Shown here in pieces: positions 55,273 through 64,000 of a DNA stretch of 64,000 bases (the stretch's first letter is position 1; the number at the start of each line of letters is the position of its first letter). Both the position numbers and the translations under genes were made by a program. The stretch covers positions 11,286,001 through 11,350,000 of the forward strand of contig NC_088314.1 in assembly GCF_910592395.1 (NCBI RefSeq). Reading direction: 5' to 3'. The notes under the pieces are model-generated. The model was given only the letters and a program-made list of their open reading frames with translations, searched no databases and was not told the DNA's origin. The DNA is from Lineus longissimus. Lineage: Eukaryota; Nemertea; Pilidiophora; Heteronemertea; Lineidae.

Positions 55273-55665
55273 GGAAGGTTCCTTTCGAAAACGGGCTCGT
55301 TCTGATTCTCATTATGGCCTTCCAGGGCAGCGTGCTTGAAATTGGTTTCCGTCAATTTCGAGGAGAACTGTTGGTCCGATCAAATTCAATTTTGGTATGT
55401 GCGTTGGAGGTGACTAGAGGGAGGTTCCTTTCGAAAACAAGCTCGTTCCGATTGTCAATATGGCCTCCAGGGCGGTGGGCTTGAAATCAGTTTCCGTGAA
55501 TTTCGAGGAGAACCGTTTGTCCGATCAAATTTATTTTTGGCGTTTGTGTTGGGGGTGACTGGAAGAAGGTTCCTTTCAAAAACTGGCTTGTTCCGATCGT
55601 CAATATGGCCACCAGGGTGGCATGCTTGAAATCGGTTTCCGTCAATTTCGAGGAGAACCATCACA
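55273..55665. repeat. Family B tandem repeat, three units of about 146 bp
   Basis: Unit: GGTTCCTTTCGAAAACGGGC, TCAATATGGCCWCCAGGG, TGCTTGAAATYGGTTTCCGT, CAATTTCGAGGAGAAC, then GTCCGATCAAATTCAATTTT. Copies start near 55273, 55421 and 55567. It is inverted relative to the family B phrases at 28866, 30131 and 31414. Confidence 0.85.
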
Positions 55666-56087
55666 CCGTTCTTTAACTATTGTTCTATTATTGTGTATTC
55701 TGATTGGACCAGTGCCATATATTCGAAAAGAAAATAACTTTCTACGTGGTTTACATTGGGGACTTTATCTTTTTCTAGCGTAGATTTTTGTAAACAGAAT
55801 TTTAGTAATAGAAAAAGATAACGTGTACAGCGGGCATTACAGACCAATAACTCTTTCACGATGTCAACTAAACCCAGTCAGCTATGACACCAGCTGCCCG
55901 GGGTTGTCTGAAAAACACTTTACTTTCCTAATACACCAACTCAATGTGCTCACGGGGGCATATATTATGCCACCCCCTGCGTTACTCTTGTTGAATTGTA
56001 TATTTTCAAAAGGATACTATGCTAAATCCTCCACTTCCCATCAATGAGCTTCACAGTTTCCAGCAGACCACAGGTTTCATCATTGCG
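55666..56087. other. No gene seen
   Basis: Spacer between family B and the transposase-like pseudogene. Confidence 0.4.
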
Positions 56088-58487
56088 TCATCTGCCAGAA
56101 CTGTCATCCCCAAGTAGACAAATATTGCAGCTACAGGTCAGCCTCTGGTACTGACGCTTGTAAGGTTCCAATGGTTTGATAAAGTTGAGGCTTCTTGTTC
56201 CAGCCAAAGTGGCATCCTCGCGCTTAAACTTTGTTCTCTGCTCTCTGATCATTTCTGATGTTGCAAATACAAAGATCCGACGTGAATCAGCTACAAATTC
56301 CTTCCGTTTGATACTCGTAGTGGAAGCAGCACCTTCTGACAAATTTTCCAAACAGTAATCGTAAAGTTCCCTTGCATTTGATATCTTGGCTTCATGATGT
56401 AAAACTGCCTGACGAGCTTAGAATTTCACTGGAGCCCCGAGTGCATCACAAGGACCCTTTCCACGGCTGCTTTCGAAGTAGTTGCGCTCGGATGTAATTC
56501 CAAAATCTGTGTGAAAAAATGTCAAATCAGTGAATGCCTGCTTCCCCTTGTACTGGGCAGCACACCCATCAGTGAACTGACTCAGATGGATAACTTTGTC
56601 AATATCATCCATCGTTGAGATCTTATCCAACGCTAGTTTCAAGAAAGTGGTAACTGCTGACCCGTCACGCATCAAATCAACGGAAATGCCAATGATTAAT
56701 TTTCAGGATATGCCAGTCATTTGCTTGGCTCTCTTTTGAATGGGCATAAATCAACACTGGATGGACTGTAACCTGCTGCACAGTCAAGTGAGCACTCAGT
56801 ACTTCCTCATCAAACAAACAGGTGTAATCCTCTGCAAAGTCCATGACTGAAACAGCGTGGCCGATTGGCAGATCTTTGATTATTGAGTTTAGTGCGGTTG
56901 ATTGATGAAAGGAAGTAAAGTGTTTAGCGAAGGTTTCCAATTCAGCTTTCAGCTCCTGGAGGAAAGCGTCTCCATTTTTCGTCAAAGTGAAAAGCTTGCC
57001 CCTCCTTGTTTCCTCTTTGATACAATCCACGTAATCCCACTTCTCATACAAAATTTCAAATGTTTCGGGATCATCAATCCTCTTTGACACCACAGGTTTT
57101 GCAGTTTCTGTAGATGTACAGGAAACTGATCCTTCACGACAAAGCGTAGCATTTGACAGAGCACCAATACTTTCTGGTTTTTCTTTCCTTCAGAAGAAAA
57201 CATGTTTTTCACTGCTGTTAACTTGTACTCTATATTGGCTTGTTTGCTGCAACACAAACACTCGTATGTTGCTACCTGGTCTGGACTACATCTTGTGGCT
57301 TGGACCTCCGGAACACTGTGTACTTGCATGGGTAATCTGGATAATCCTCTCTAAACATCTCCGTTGTCATGTATTTATTCTGGCTCGTCGGCACACGCTA
57401 TCCGGTCTCACTCCCTAGTTTTTATGATTCATCACGCATGGCATGGAACAAACCACAGGATCCCAGAGTTACGCTACACAGGCAACAGCAGAATACAATA
57501 ATGTCCCATCTTTGTTTTTGAGCATGTTCTTCAGGCAAGGCTCGGGAAACTGGTTCTGCACAGAAAAACTGCTTGAATTTCTAATCCCACGCCTGGGCCT
57601 CTACAGCATCCTCCTTTTCTGCATTTTTTTCCAATAGATGGACCGATTTTGACCTTTCTTTCTTAATGAAGTATGAATCATGTGTACGTTTGTCAATCTT
57701 TAAAGCCTTGGCCACACGTCTCTTAGGAACCTGTCTTTCTTGTCAAAACTTTGATGATCCTAAAGCTTGCATAATTTTTTTCTAATAATTCTCTGGATTT
57801 TTCGAGGCTTTGGCTTCACGCAACGATTCCAGTACAGCTTTAACCTTGCGTACACTCGACGCTAGTTCTCTATCTGCTGAGTGAGATGATCTACTGGTAC
57901 TGGCAACTTCCCTTCCTGGACAACAGACTTCAGTATTTGGATCCTGCGCTTTCCAGTTTGTGGCAGTCCTTTTTGGGCCTTGCTTAATGCTTGCCTGGAA
58001 TTAAAACCGCTTGGTTACTTTTGAGTACTGCTTGATGATGGCTGGCCCGCGTTTTTCTCTTGTGTTAGAGGATCCTATGTCATTGTCTTCTTCACTGCCT
58101 TGGTCCGGCATTTCTGCACTTTTAAACACACACGCAGTCTCACCTTTTCCGCCTTTGTCTTCTCTAGGATCGTTTTGGTTTTGCATTTGATCAGCTTTAG
58201 ACTGAGATCTCTAATTCCCTTGCTTTAGTGAGAGCTCCATCTTTCTTCTTTTTTCTGTAAGCAGGTTTCCTATTCCTCTCCTTCTCCCGAAGCTTTTCTT
58301 TTTCATCATCCGTCATCTTCAACTTCTTCTTAGCCCTTAGCGCAGCGATTCTTTTTTGTTCACAGGCCTTGAACTCTGTGTGCACATCCTTATTCTCCCT
58401 GAGCCTGTCCGCCATGCTGCTGTCTGACCCTGTTCGTCGCTTTCCTTCCGTGAAATCGGCACTTCCGTCCTCGTTCATGGCATGTTG
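56088..58487 (-). pseudogene. Transposase-like protein of uncharacterised marine family
   Basis: The minus strand, read across several frames, gives one continuous protein-like product. The N-terminus (ATG near 58478; 58197-58478) has MADRLRENKDVHTEF and a long charged helix (KLREKERNRKPAYRKKKK). Then there is a decayed stretch with stops (57330-58196), a Cys-bearing region CSPDQVATYECLCCSKQ (57220-57329), and a middle frame (56677-57093). The third frame (56418-56675) has HLSQFTDGCAAQYKGKQAF and NYFESSRGKGPCDALG, a last segment ends at 56088. FxDGCxxQYK and F(x)6GKGPCD recur, from memory, in unnamed transposon proteins of cnidarians and molluscs and may hold RNase H-fold catalytic acids. At least three frame breaks make it non-functional. 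Confidence 0.65.
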
Positions 58488-59160
58488 AATTAAATCGAAA
58501 AGAAATACTGAGGAATTTAGATGATGCACCCACCTGCCGTGGTCACACTGGCGTTTTAATACGAACTGAATACGCTTTAAAAGTTTAATACGTATTGAGG
58601 TGCCACACTCAATTCGGTTTATACCATTTTCAATCCACCAACACGGTTCTTTAACTGAATTGAGTGTGAATCAGTTAAGGTGCATCAATGGAACGGTATT
58701 GAAATTTTACTCTGGCGCGCTTAAGACATATCAAGAATTATGTTCGCTTATGCGCATGCGCAGCGTTACTTCCTCCGCCGTTTTATTTCACTCCAAATTT
58801 GTTTATCAATTACATTCACTGTCACCATCAAATATCTGTCAAATTCATCATTATTTCATTATTTTTTGTATTTATTTAACTTAGAAAAGAGGCGAGCAAT
58901 GTGACCTTTGACCGCGGAAACTAGTTATGTGATACATTTATAGATGGTGCGGCATATTGTGTATTGAGTGTTGCGTATTTTAAACCAATTTCAATACGCA
59001 TTCATTCCAGTTGTGGCACGAAAGTTTTGAAACCGGTTTAACCAATTGGTATTCTGGAGAGCGTTCCATGGAAAACGGTTTCAATTCCAGTTCAGTGTGA
59101 ACACAGCACAAGACTAGGGAGATCCTTTCAGAATAAGAGCCTGAAGTGGAGTGAAATATC
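58488..59160. other. No gene; possible short element
   Basis: 58540-59108 has many AATACGNATTGA / CCAATTGG-type words, with GGTCACACTGGCG at the left and CAGTGTGAACAC at the right as a possible imperfect inverted pair. The evidence is too weak to call an element. Confidence 0.3.
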
Positions 59161-60798
59161 ATGAACATTTTCCTGAACTCGGAAGCCAGTACAAAGTACC
59201 ATTGCAATGACCTTGACTCCAAAAATCGAAGTAAACAAGTTGTGTTATGTACGGGACATGGGACGCTCTCACCATAAAATTGGAAAAGACACTTGAAGGA
59301 CAGCATGAATTGAAAGGTGGAATAATGACCACAAAATGACATACCTTCATTTCTAGTATGTTCAACAGAAGTTAAAAGACCAAAAATACATTTGCTTCCA
59401 ATACCAAGTCATTCCAAACTAAGCAAAACACCACTCTAGTTTGGCATGTGTCACCAAGGGCATATTACTTGATATAAGGTGGGTAATATGGCAGGAATTT
59501 TAGGGAAAGGAGGGATTTTGTAAATGCTGGTATGGTCATCAGATTATACCAGTAACTAAGATAAGAGAGAAGAATGAAAACATGGTAGTGTCGCATACAT
59601 AACACAGACCTGGCAAAAGTTATGTTCGGGACAGTGCATTTCAAGAATAGAAATATCAGACTAAACTGTTTTAAATGCCATGATATCTTATTACAGGTTT
59701 TCACCAATCCATGATTACATTATTCCTGTGTTACGTCAAGGAAGTGGCACTTTACTGGAATGAAAATATAATTCTGTGTTATGTACCGGACATGCCTCAT
59801 TTCCCTGTTATTTTTGCAACTGAGAAATTTAGGCATGCAGTTCAATAATTTCAGCATGGACATACTAAATTCTTTATTTAGAGTTATATTTCAGTCTATG
59901 AGTCATCAGAGTCTGAGAAGACTGTGCCTTATTTACTTTAAGGTCTACTCCAAACCATGGGCTATGAAAAAACCATGTCAAAGTAGTGAAGGTGTACTTC
60001 AGGAATTGAAAACTCATTAGATGAACACGTAGACTGTGACAACATTATGGTTGCATTATACACTACTCAAAATAAGTCCTAAAGTATTGTAAGCAAAAGA
60101 CTAGTCAATTTCAATTTAACTGGGACTGAAATAGATGATTGCCTTCTAATTGACATTAAAAGTGGCAAAAAGGTGTTATGTACAGGACATATTTTGTAAC
60201 GGCATATGATTATGGGTAACTTGACACAACTTTTTCCAGGCATTGACCATTCTTGCTGAAAAATGGAGGTTTCTAGTGATATATCTTCACAACCATGAGA
60301 TTCATATAGGTTACAAGCATATATATTTCTTAAAATTGCGAGTTTTCTTGAAACACCCCATCTATTTAATTAAAGAGACTGCGTATACTGTTTGCAATTA
60401 GAATGTATCATAATTACACGTAACTAACACAAATTCCACACTTCTTGAATGACTTTTGTCAAATTAATGCACATATTAAATTGTGTGCTATAGGCTTAAT
60501 AACTCGACATATTGAGACATGTTGAGTACAGTTGCGTTGAGTATGTCCACATAGACATCTGCACTACAGCATATATTCATTCAGAGGTCTGGGTCGAAAT
60601 AGACGATTTTGAATTTGTCAAAGCAAAAAATACTTGCCTCGCAAAGATATTCTGCCGCAAATAGGTTCATCGCTCGGCATTTGCGAACATCTTATGCTGC
60701 AAAAATTTTCTGTTCTAACGTCACTTCATGGTGAATAGTATATAGACATCATAGCTGATGATAATTCTGCATTAATTGTTTAACTAATTTTCTTCCAG
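59161..60798 (+). other. Upstream of CPT2 exon; repeated GTTATGTACNGGACAT motif
   Basis: No exon identified. The motif RTTATGTACNGGACAT occurs near 59243, 59777 and 60178, with a variant at 59620 (GTTATGTTCGGGACAG), all on the plus strand. The first exon of CPT2 should lie here or further left, but I could not pick it out. Confidence 0.45.
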
Positions 60799-60860
60799 CC
60801 TGTTACAACTGTTGTTCGCCATAAGATTTCACCTTCTGGGAGAGATTATGCCACTCTTAG
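60799..60860 (+). CDS. CPT2: Carnitine palmitoyltransferase 2, N-terminal exon (probable)
   Basis: 62-base exon with acceptor TTTTCTTCCAG and donor GTAAGC. The frame PVTTVVRHKISPSGRDYATL ends in phase 2 and joins in frame to the firmly identified exon at 61710. It is rich in basic and hydroxyl residues and lacks acidic ones except one D, as expected just inside a mitochondrial targeting sequence. In-frame TAA lies shortly upstream of the acceptor, so the start codon is in an earlier exon that I could not find. Confidence 0.6.
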
Positions 60861-61709
60861 GTAAGCAATTTTGTGCTCACACAGTGCAGTCACAATATTC
60901 ATGAAATATGGATTATAAATTATGATAAATTTGTCATTCCTTTATCTGTATCTTGACTTATAATTATCGGTCTGATGTCTGTGTCTAGTTCTTGGTATTT
61001 CCTGACTTCCTAGCCCACTCATTTTGGATAAAATTGTAAAATGGCTGTTAGGCTATACTATGGCATTTTCTTAACTGCAGTGACCTATGGTCTCAAATTT
61101 GGTACACATGTACGGTACCCTATAGTATTATAGTAAGGTGATCTCGGGCGCCGAAGTTCGGTTTGATCGGATTCACTGCTTGGCCAGCAGGGGGCCAAAT
61201 TTGAAAACCTTACTTTACTACTTGCCTGATTGCCACCAATCTGATATTATGAGTACGTCTAACCACTATACAGTATTACATGCCACATCAGTTTTCGATT
61301 CGACCTGTTTTTCAAGGTCACAGAGGTTAAATGGCATAAAATTTCCATTTGGCTATATTTGTAGCATGTTTCTTAAACAGCATGAATAGTTGTTAAAACT
61401 TCTATACAGGCCATTTCATTAGTTTAAAAATGTCAGCAGCTAATCAAACGATCCGCTTTCCTGCACCACCCCTCCCCAAAAAGATGCCCCAAGTCAGAAT
61501 TACTTTACTGTTAGTTTCATTGAAGAAATTATTTTATGCAGTTCCTATCTTTCCATGAGGATGGTGTTTTGAAGCCTAGAGCAGTGATTACCTGCTGGAA
61601 GAGATAATTTTGGTCAACATAGATATTATATGTGGTTTGGCTGTTAAAAATAGTTGAGAGAGTGCTCAATAACACTAACAAACAATATATCTCTATCAAA
61701 TCCTTTCAG
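60861..61709 (+). other. CPT2 intron with family A fragment (60970-61400)
   Basis: Contains a family A module: TTCTTAACTGCAGTGACC, GCAGGGGGCCAAAT, and TTTCAAGGTCACAGAGGT (61313-61330). The remainder is unremarkable. Confidence 0.65.
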
Positions 61710-61903
61710 AGCTGATGACCAGTACCTTCACAGGAGTATAGTGCCCACTGATCACTTCCAGAGAAGTTTACCACGGTTGCCCATTCCAAAACTAGAGGAT
61801 ACCTGCCAACGTTATCTAAATGCCCAACAGGCTTTGTTGTCCGACAATGAATTTAAAAAAACCAGAGGATTGGTAGACAAGTTTAGGAATGGGACTGGTC
61901 TAG
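61710..61903 (+). CDS. CPT2: Carnitine palmitoyltransferase 2, internal exon
   Basis: 194-base exon, acceptor AATCCTTTCAG, donor GTGAGT. It encodes [35 protein letters not shown], then [20 protein letters not shown] and FRNGTGLG. [32 protein letters not shown] is the highly conserved N-terminal signature of mitochondrial CPT2, the inner-membrane enzyme that converts long-chain acylcarnitines back to acyl-CoA for beta-oxidation. The choline/carnitine acyltransferase catalytic histidine lies far downstream. No later exon is visible before the window ends, so the next intron exceeds 2 kb and the gene continues to the right. Confidence 0.92.
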
Positions 61904-61937
61904 GTGAGTGGATGTAGATTTAGGAATTGAGCACAAT

Positions 61938-62285
61938 TTTTAGCTCAGCTGACAAAGTCAGCAAAGCTGGTAATATTACTAAGGGAATGGTGTCTGTCCT
62001 TCCTTCCATGTCACTTTTGGGCATTTTGTAACCGCAAGACCTAGGCACTTCGTTGAAGCTGCTAAATTAGGCGTAACCCAAGATGAACTCAGAAACCAAA
62101 AATCAGCGCGATCCGACCTACATTAAGCGAATGAGGTCATTGGGAAGTTTAAACTTCATTCCTTTATACCTCGGTCCACAGTGGAAATATTGTTTTCACA
62201 TCTGGCCGAATATTTTTTGATAATTTTTCATTTTTACTTGTAATGGAATTAGTTTAGTTTTCACCGCCAGTTGGCGCTACAGGCA
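61938..62285 (-). repeat. Family C repeat, copy 2
   Basis: Inverted copy of 2833-3212: hairpin TTAGCTCAGCTGACAAAGTC first, then AATCAGCGCGATCCGACCTA, ACCTCGGTCCACAGTGG and CGCCAGTTGGCGCT. It lies in a CPT2 intron. Confidence 0.7.
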
Positions 62286-62439
62286 CATTTAACTGAATTT
62301 TTGACGACTCAAAAGCCCGGGCTATGACGTATAGTTGCGCAATTGTATTCTGTGCATGGAATTGGCCAAGGAACCAGGCTATCGGCATAACCACTGTGAC
62401 CAGTCTAAAGATGGAAGATTGATTTTGCAACACGGTAAC

Positions 62440-62887
62440 CAATTTTCTGCTAAAAAGAAGTCAAGTAGGCGATATCATCACTAGTTCCTTTCAGTGGGTA
62501 GTCATAAGGTCTTTAGGGACTACTTTCAGAAATTAGTTCTTGAAAATTTGGCCGCGTGACAATTCTGTGAAAACGATATTAGAAGTGCACGCTCTGTTCG
62601 CGAATTATTTTGAAGTGGAGAATTCCCACAGTATGTGCAGTGAATCAGCATGATTCTGTTTGCATTTTAGTTTTTAGTACTACGATTCTTACATGAGTAA
62701 AAAGTAGACATTCCAAGCAACACAATAATGTTACTCCCACAAAAATTGATTCAAAATTGACGGAGCTACGGCATTCTGTTCGGCAATTGGCAGCGCTGAT
62801 AAAATACATTGCATGCTAATGCATGCCAAATGGCACACTTTATAAAGCGCTCATTGTACAATGTAGGGAATCGCCAGAAATGACGTA
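62440..62887 (-). repeat. Family D repeat, copy 2
   Basis: Inverted copy of 18438-18894, sharing TAGGCGATATCATCACTAGT-like, GCAATTGGCAGCGCTGA-like and GAATCGCCAGAAATGACGT. Confidence 0.75.
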
Positions 62888-63736
62888 ACCCTTTGTCACT
62901 GATGGAATTTCATTCATTTAATCACTTTTAGCAATTTCTCGGCAGTTTGGCTGAAGTTCATAATTTTTCAGACAAATTCACGGACTTCCTACTGTGTATT
63001 GCTGTATATTTTACATGTATTGAATGGCTGCATGGTGTGGGCGGTGTTCAACACGCTCTAAAAGTATCGAAATGTAATTATTTTTCAAAGAAACTTCAAA
63101 TAGGGCCTACAGTAATTATATACCCATCTATACAATTAATGGTAGTGGAATTTTTCTCAATGAAATCAGTTTCAGCAAAACTTAACAAGCGGAATAAAGT
63201 GGAACAACGTATTTCAGCAGCATAGGGTAGCATTAGCAAGATTCAGGACAGAGAGAGGTGCAAGGCCAACAGTACTTAGGTTCAAATGATTAGGCGGAAT
63301 TTTGTTCTTAGTTTCGCCACTTGGGGGCAAAATGTCCAGACACAAAAATGGCAATTATTCCCTCAATACTGGCTGAAAGGGGTTGGATGCTTAAGGAAAC
63401 ATGGTAGATGGCAGCAAAACTACCCAGGTAATTTTTCTGAAACTCGCATGGATGACACTGACCCAAAACATTTATTATGATAAAAAAGTAATTGAAATTG
63501 ACCTAATTAATTTCTTTTGTCTTGCTTCAAACCCAAACACGAAGGGTAAATAATGGGAGCTTCGTATTTTTGGACATTCCACAAGAATCGCCATGACCAA
63601 CTCCTTAACCCTTTGGGCGCTGAATTGTTTTTTAAAAAATCAGAAAATGTTATATCCACACTTCATACTATAACGTAATAAATATTGGTGCTATGTCAAT
63701 AGTCCTTGAGTGTTACATGTTCAGTATAACCCCCAG
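62888..63736 (+). other. CPT2 intron, no exon seen
   Basis: Searched for the next CPT2 segment by translation; none found. 63290-63400 looks like a diverged family A piece (CACTTGGGGGCAAAATGTCC). ORFs at 62947 and 63286 are not supported. Confidence 0.45.
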
Positions 63737-63825
63737 ACCAAGCCATCCCATTCAACAAAAATCTTATCGACTTTCTGATGACAAGTCCTTCTTTGCCTGA
63801 ATTTTGTTGAATGGGATGGCTTGGT
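63737..63825. repeat. Perfect 24-bp-stem hairpin
   Basis: 63737-63760 (ACCAAGCCATCCCATTCAAC plus AAAA) and 63802-63825 are exact reverse complements, separated by 41 bases. It may be a tiny foldback element or a stem-loop transcript in the CPT2 intron. Confidence 0.85.
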
Positions 63826-64000
63826 GTACTGAGCTGAAATTTGGAGGGTTCTTTTTATCTGACAACTATCCAACGCCTTGCAAATTCTAGATGAATAGGG
63901 CGAAGTGTTCCCTCTCAATGCCCCCTCACGTTTTGCTTAATTTTGCTCGATTCATGATTGGATGATAGCTATGATGGATCAATGGGGCTGAACCCGACTG
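63826..64000. other. No feature seen
   Basis: Short remaining intron sequence. Confidence 0.4.

Noticed and set aside
58540-59108. Possible TIR element with CAGTGTGAACAC end
   Set aside because: Inverted ends match over too few bases and no target duplication was seen.

Overview
This is eukaryotic, intron-bearing, AT-rich DNA dominated by mobile elements. Direct evidence: consensus GT/AG splice sites at several exons, THAP, MADF, PHD and C2H2 domains, a Helitron, a non-LTR retrotransposon, TIR elements and abundant AGGCCTAGGCCTA / ACATGTA sequence. That style suggests a marine invertebrate, perhaps echinoderm- or other deuterostome-like. The species cannot be told from the sequence and this assignment is inference.

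Layout. 0-5 kb: unassigned exons (557-796 +, 842-1207 -) inside an inverted repeat pair, a dispersed repeat, and a THAP exon with an in-frame TAG. 5.2-10.9 kb: a 3'-truncated Helitron with a spliced accessory ORF and a Rep-helicase ORF. 10.9-14.8 kb: a repeat and mostly empty sequence. 14.8-16.9 kb: a 5'-truncated, frameshifted LINE on the minus strand. 17-27 kb: dispersed repeats, one C2H2 zinc-finger exon (minus) and a foldback. 27.6 kb: a MADF-like exon. 28.23-32.51 kb: a composite piggyBac-type element with TTAA duplication, stuffed with tandem repeats. 33.5-34.4 kb: two MITE copies.

35.30-45.77 kb: the most interesting object. It is a 10.5-kb MULE-type transposon with a 9-bp target duplication and matched termini. 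Its minus-strand gene reads: ZSWIM/FAR1-like N-terminus, MULE DDE transposase with SWIM zinc finger, AT-hook/basic linker, a Ulp1/SENP-type SUMO protease spread over three small exons, and a PHD finger in the last exon. Its last intron holds a 2.4-kb inverted duplication carrying a second, Tudor-like coding region.

46-56 kb: four TIR or foldback elements and large arrays of the same dispersed repeat (family A). 56-58.5 kb: a decayed transposase-like gene (minus). 60.8-61.9 kb: two exons of a host gene, carnitine palmitoyltransferase 2 (plus strand), which runs off the right edge. CPT2 is the only clear conserved host metabolic gene.

Family A deserves a separate note. About twenty copies each carry a conserved block of AGGTCA half-sites in nuclear-receptor-like DR3 plus ER8 spacing. 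All coordinates were read by eye; repeat borders are approximate unless base-exact ends are stated.
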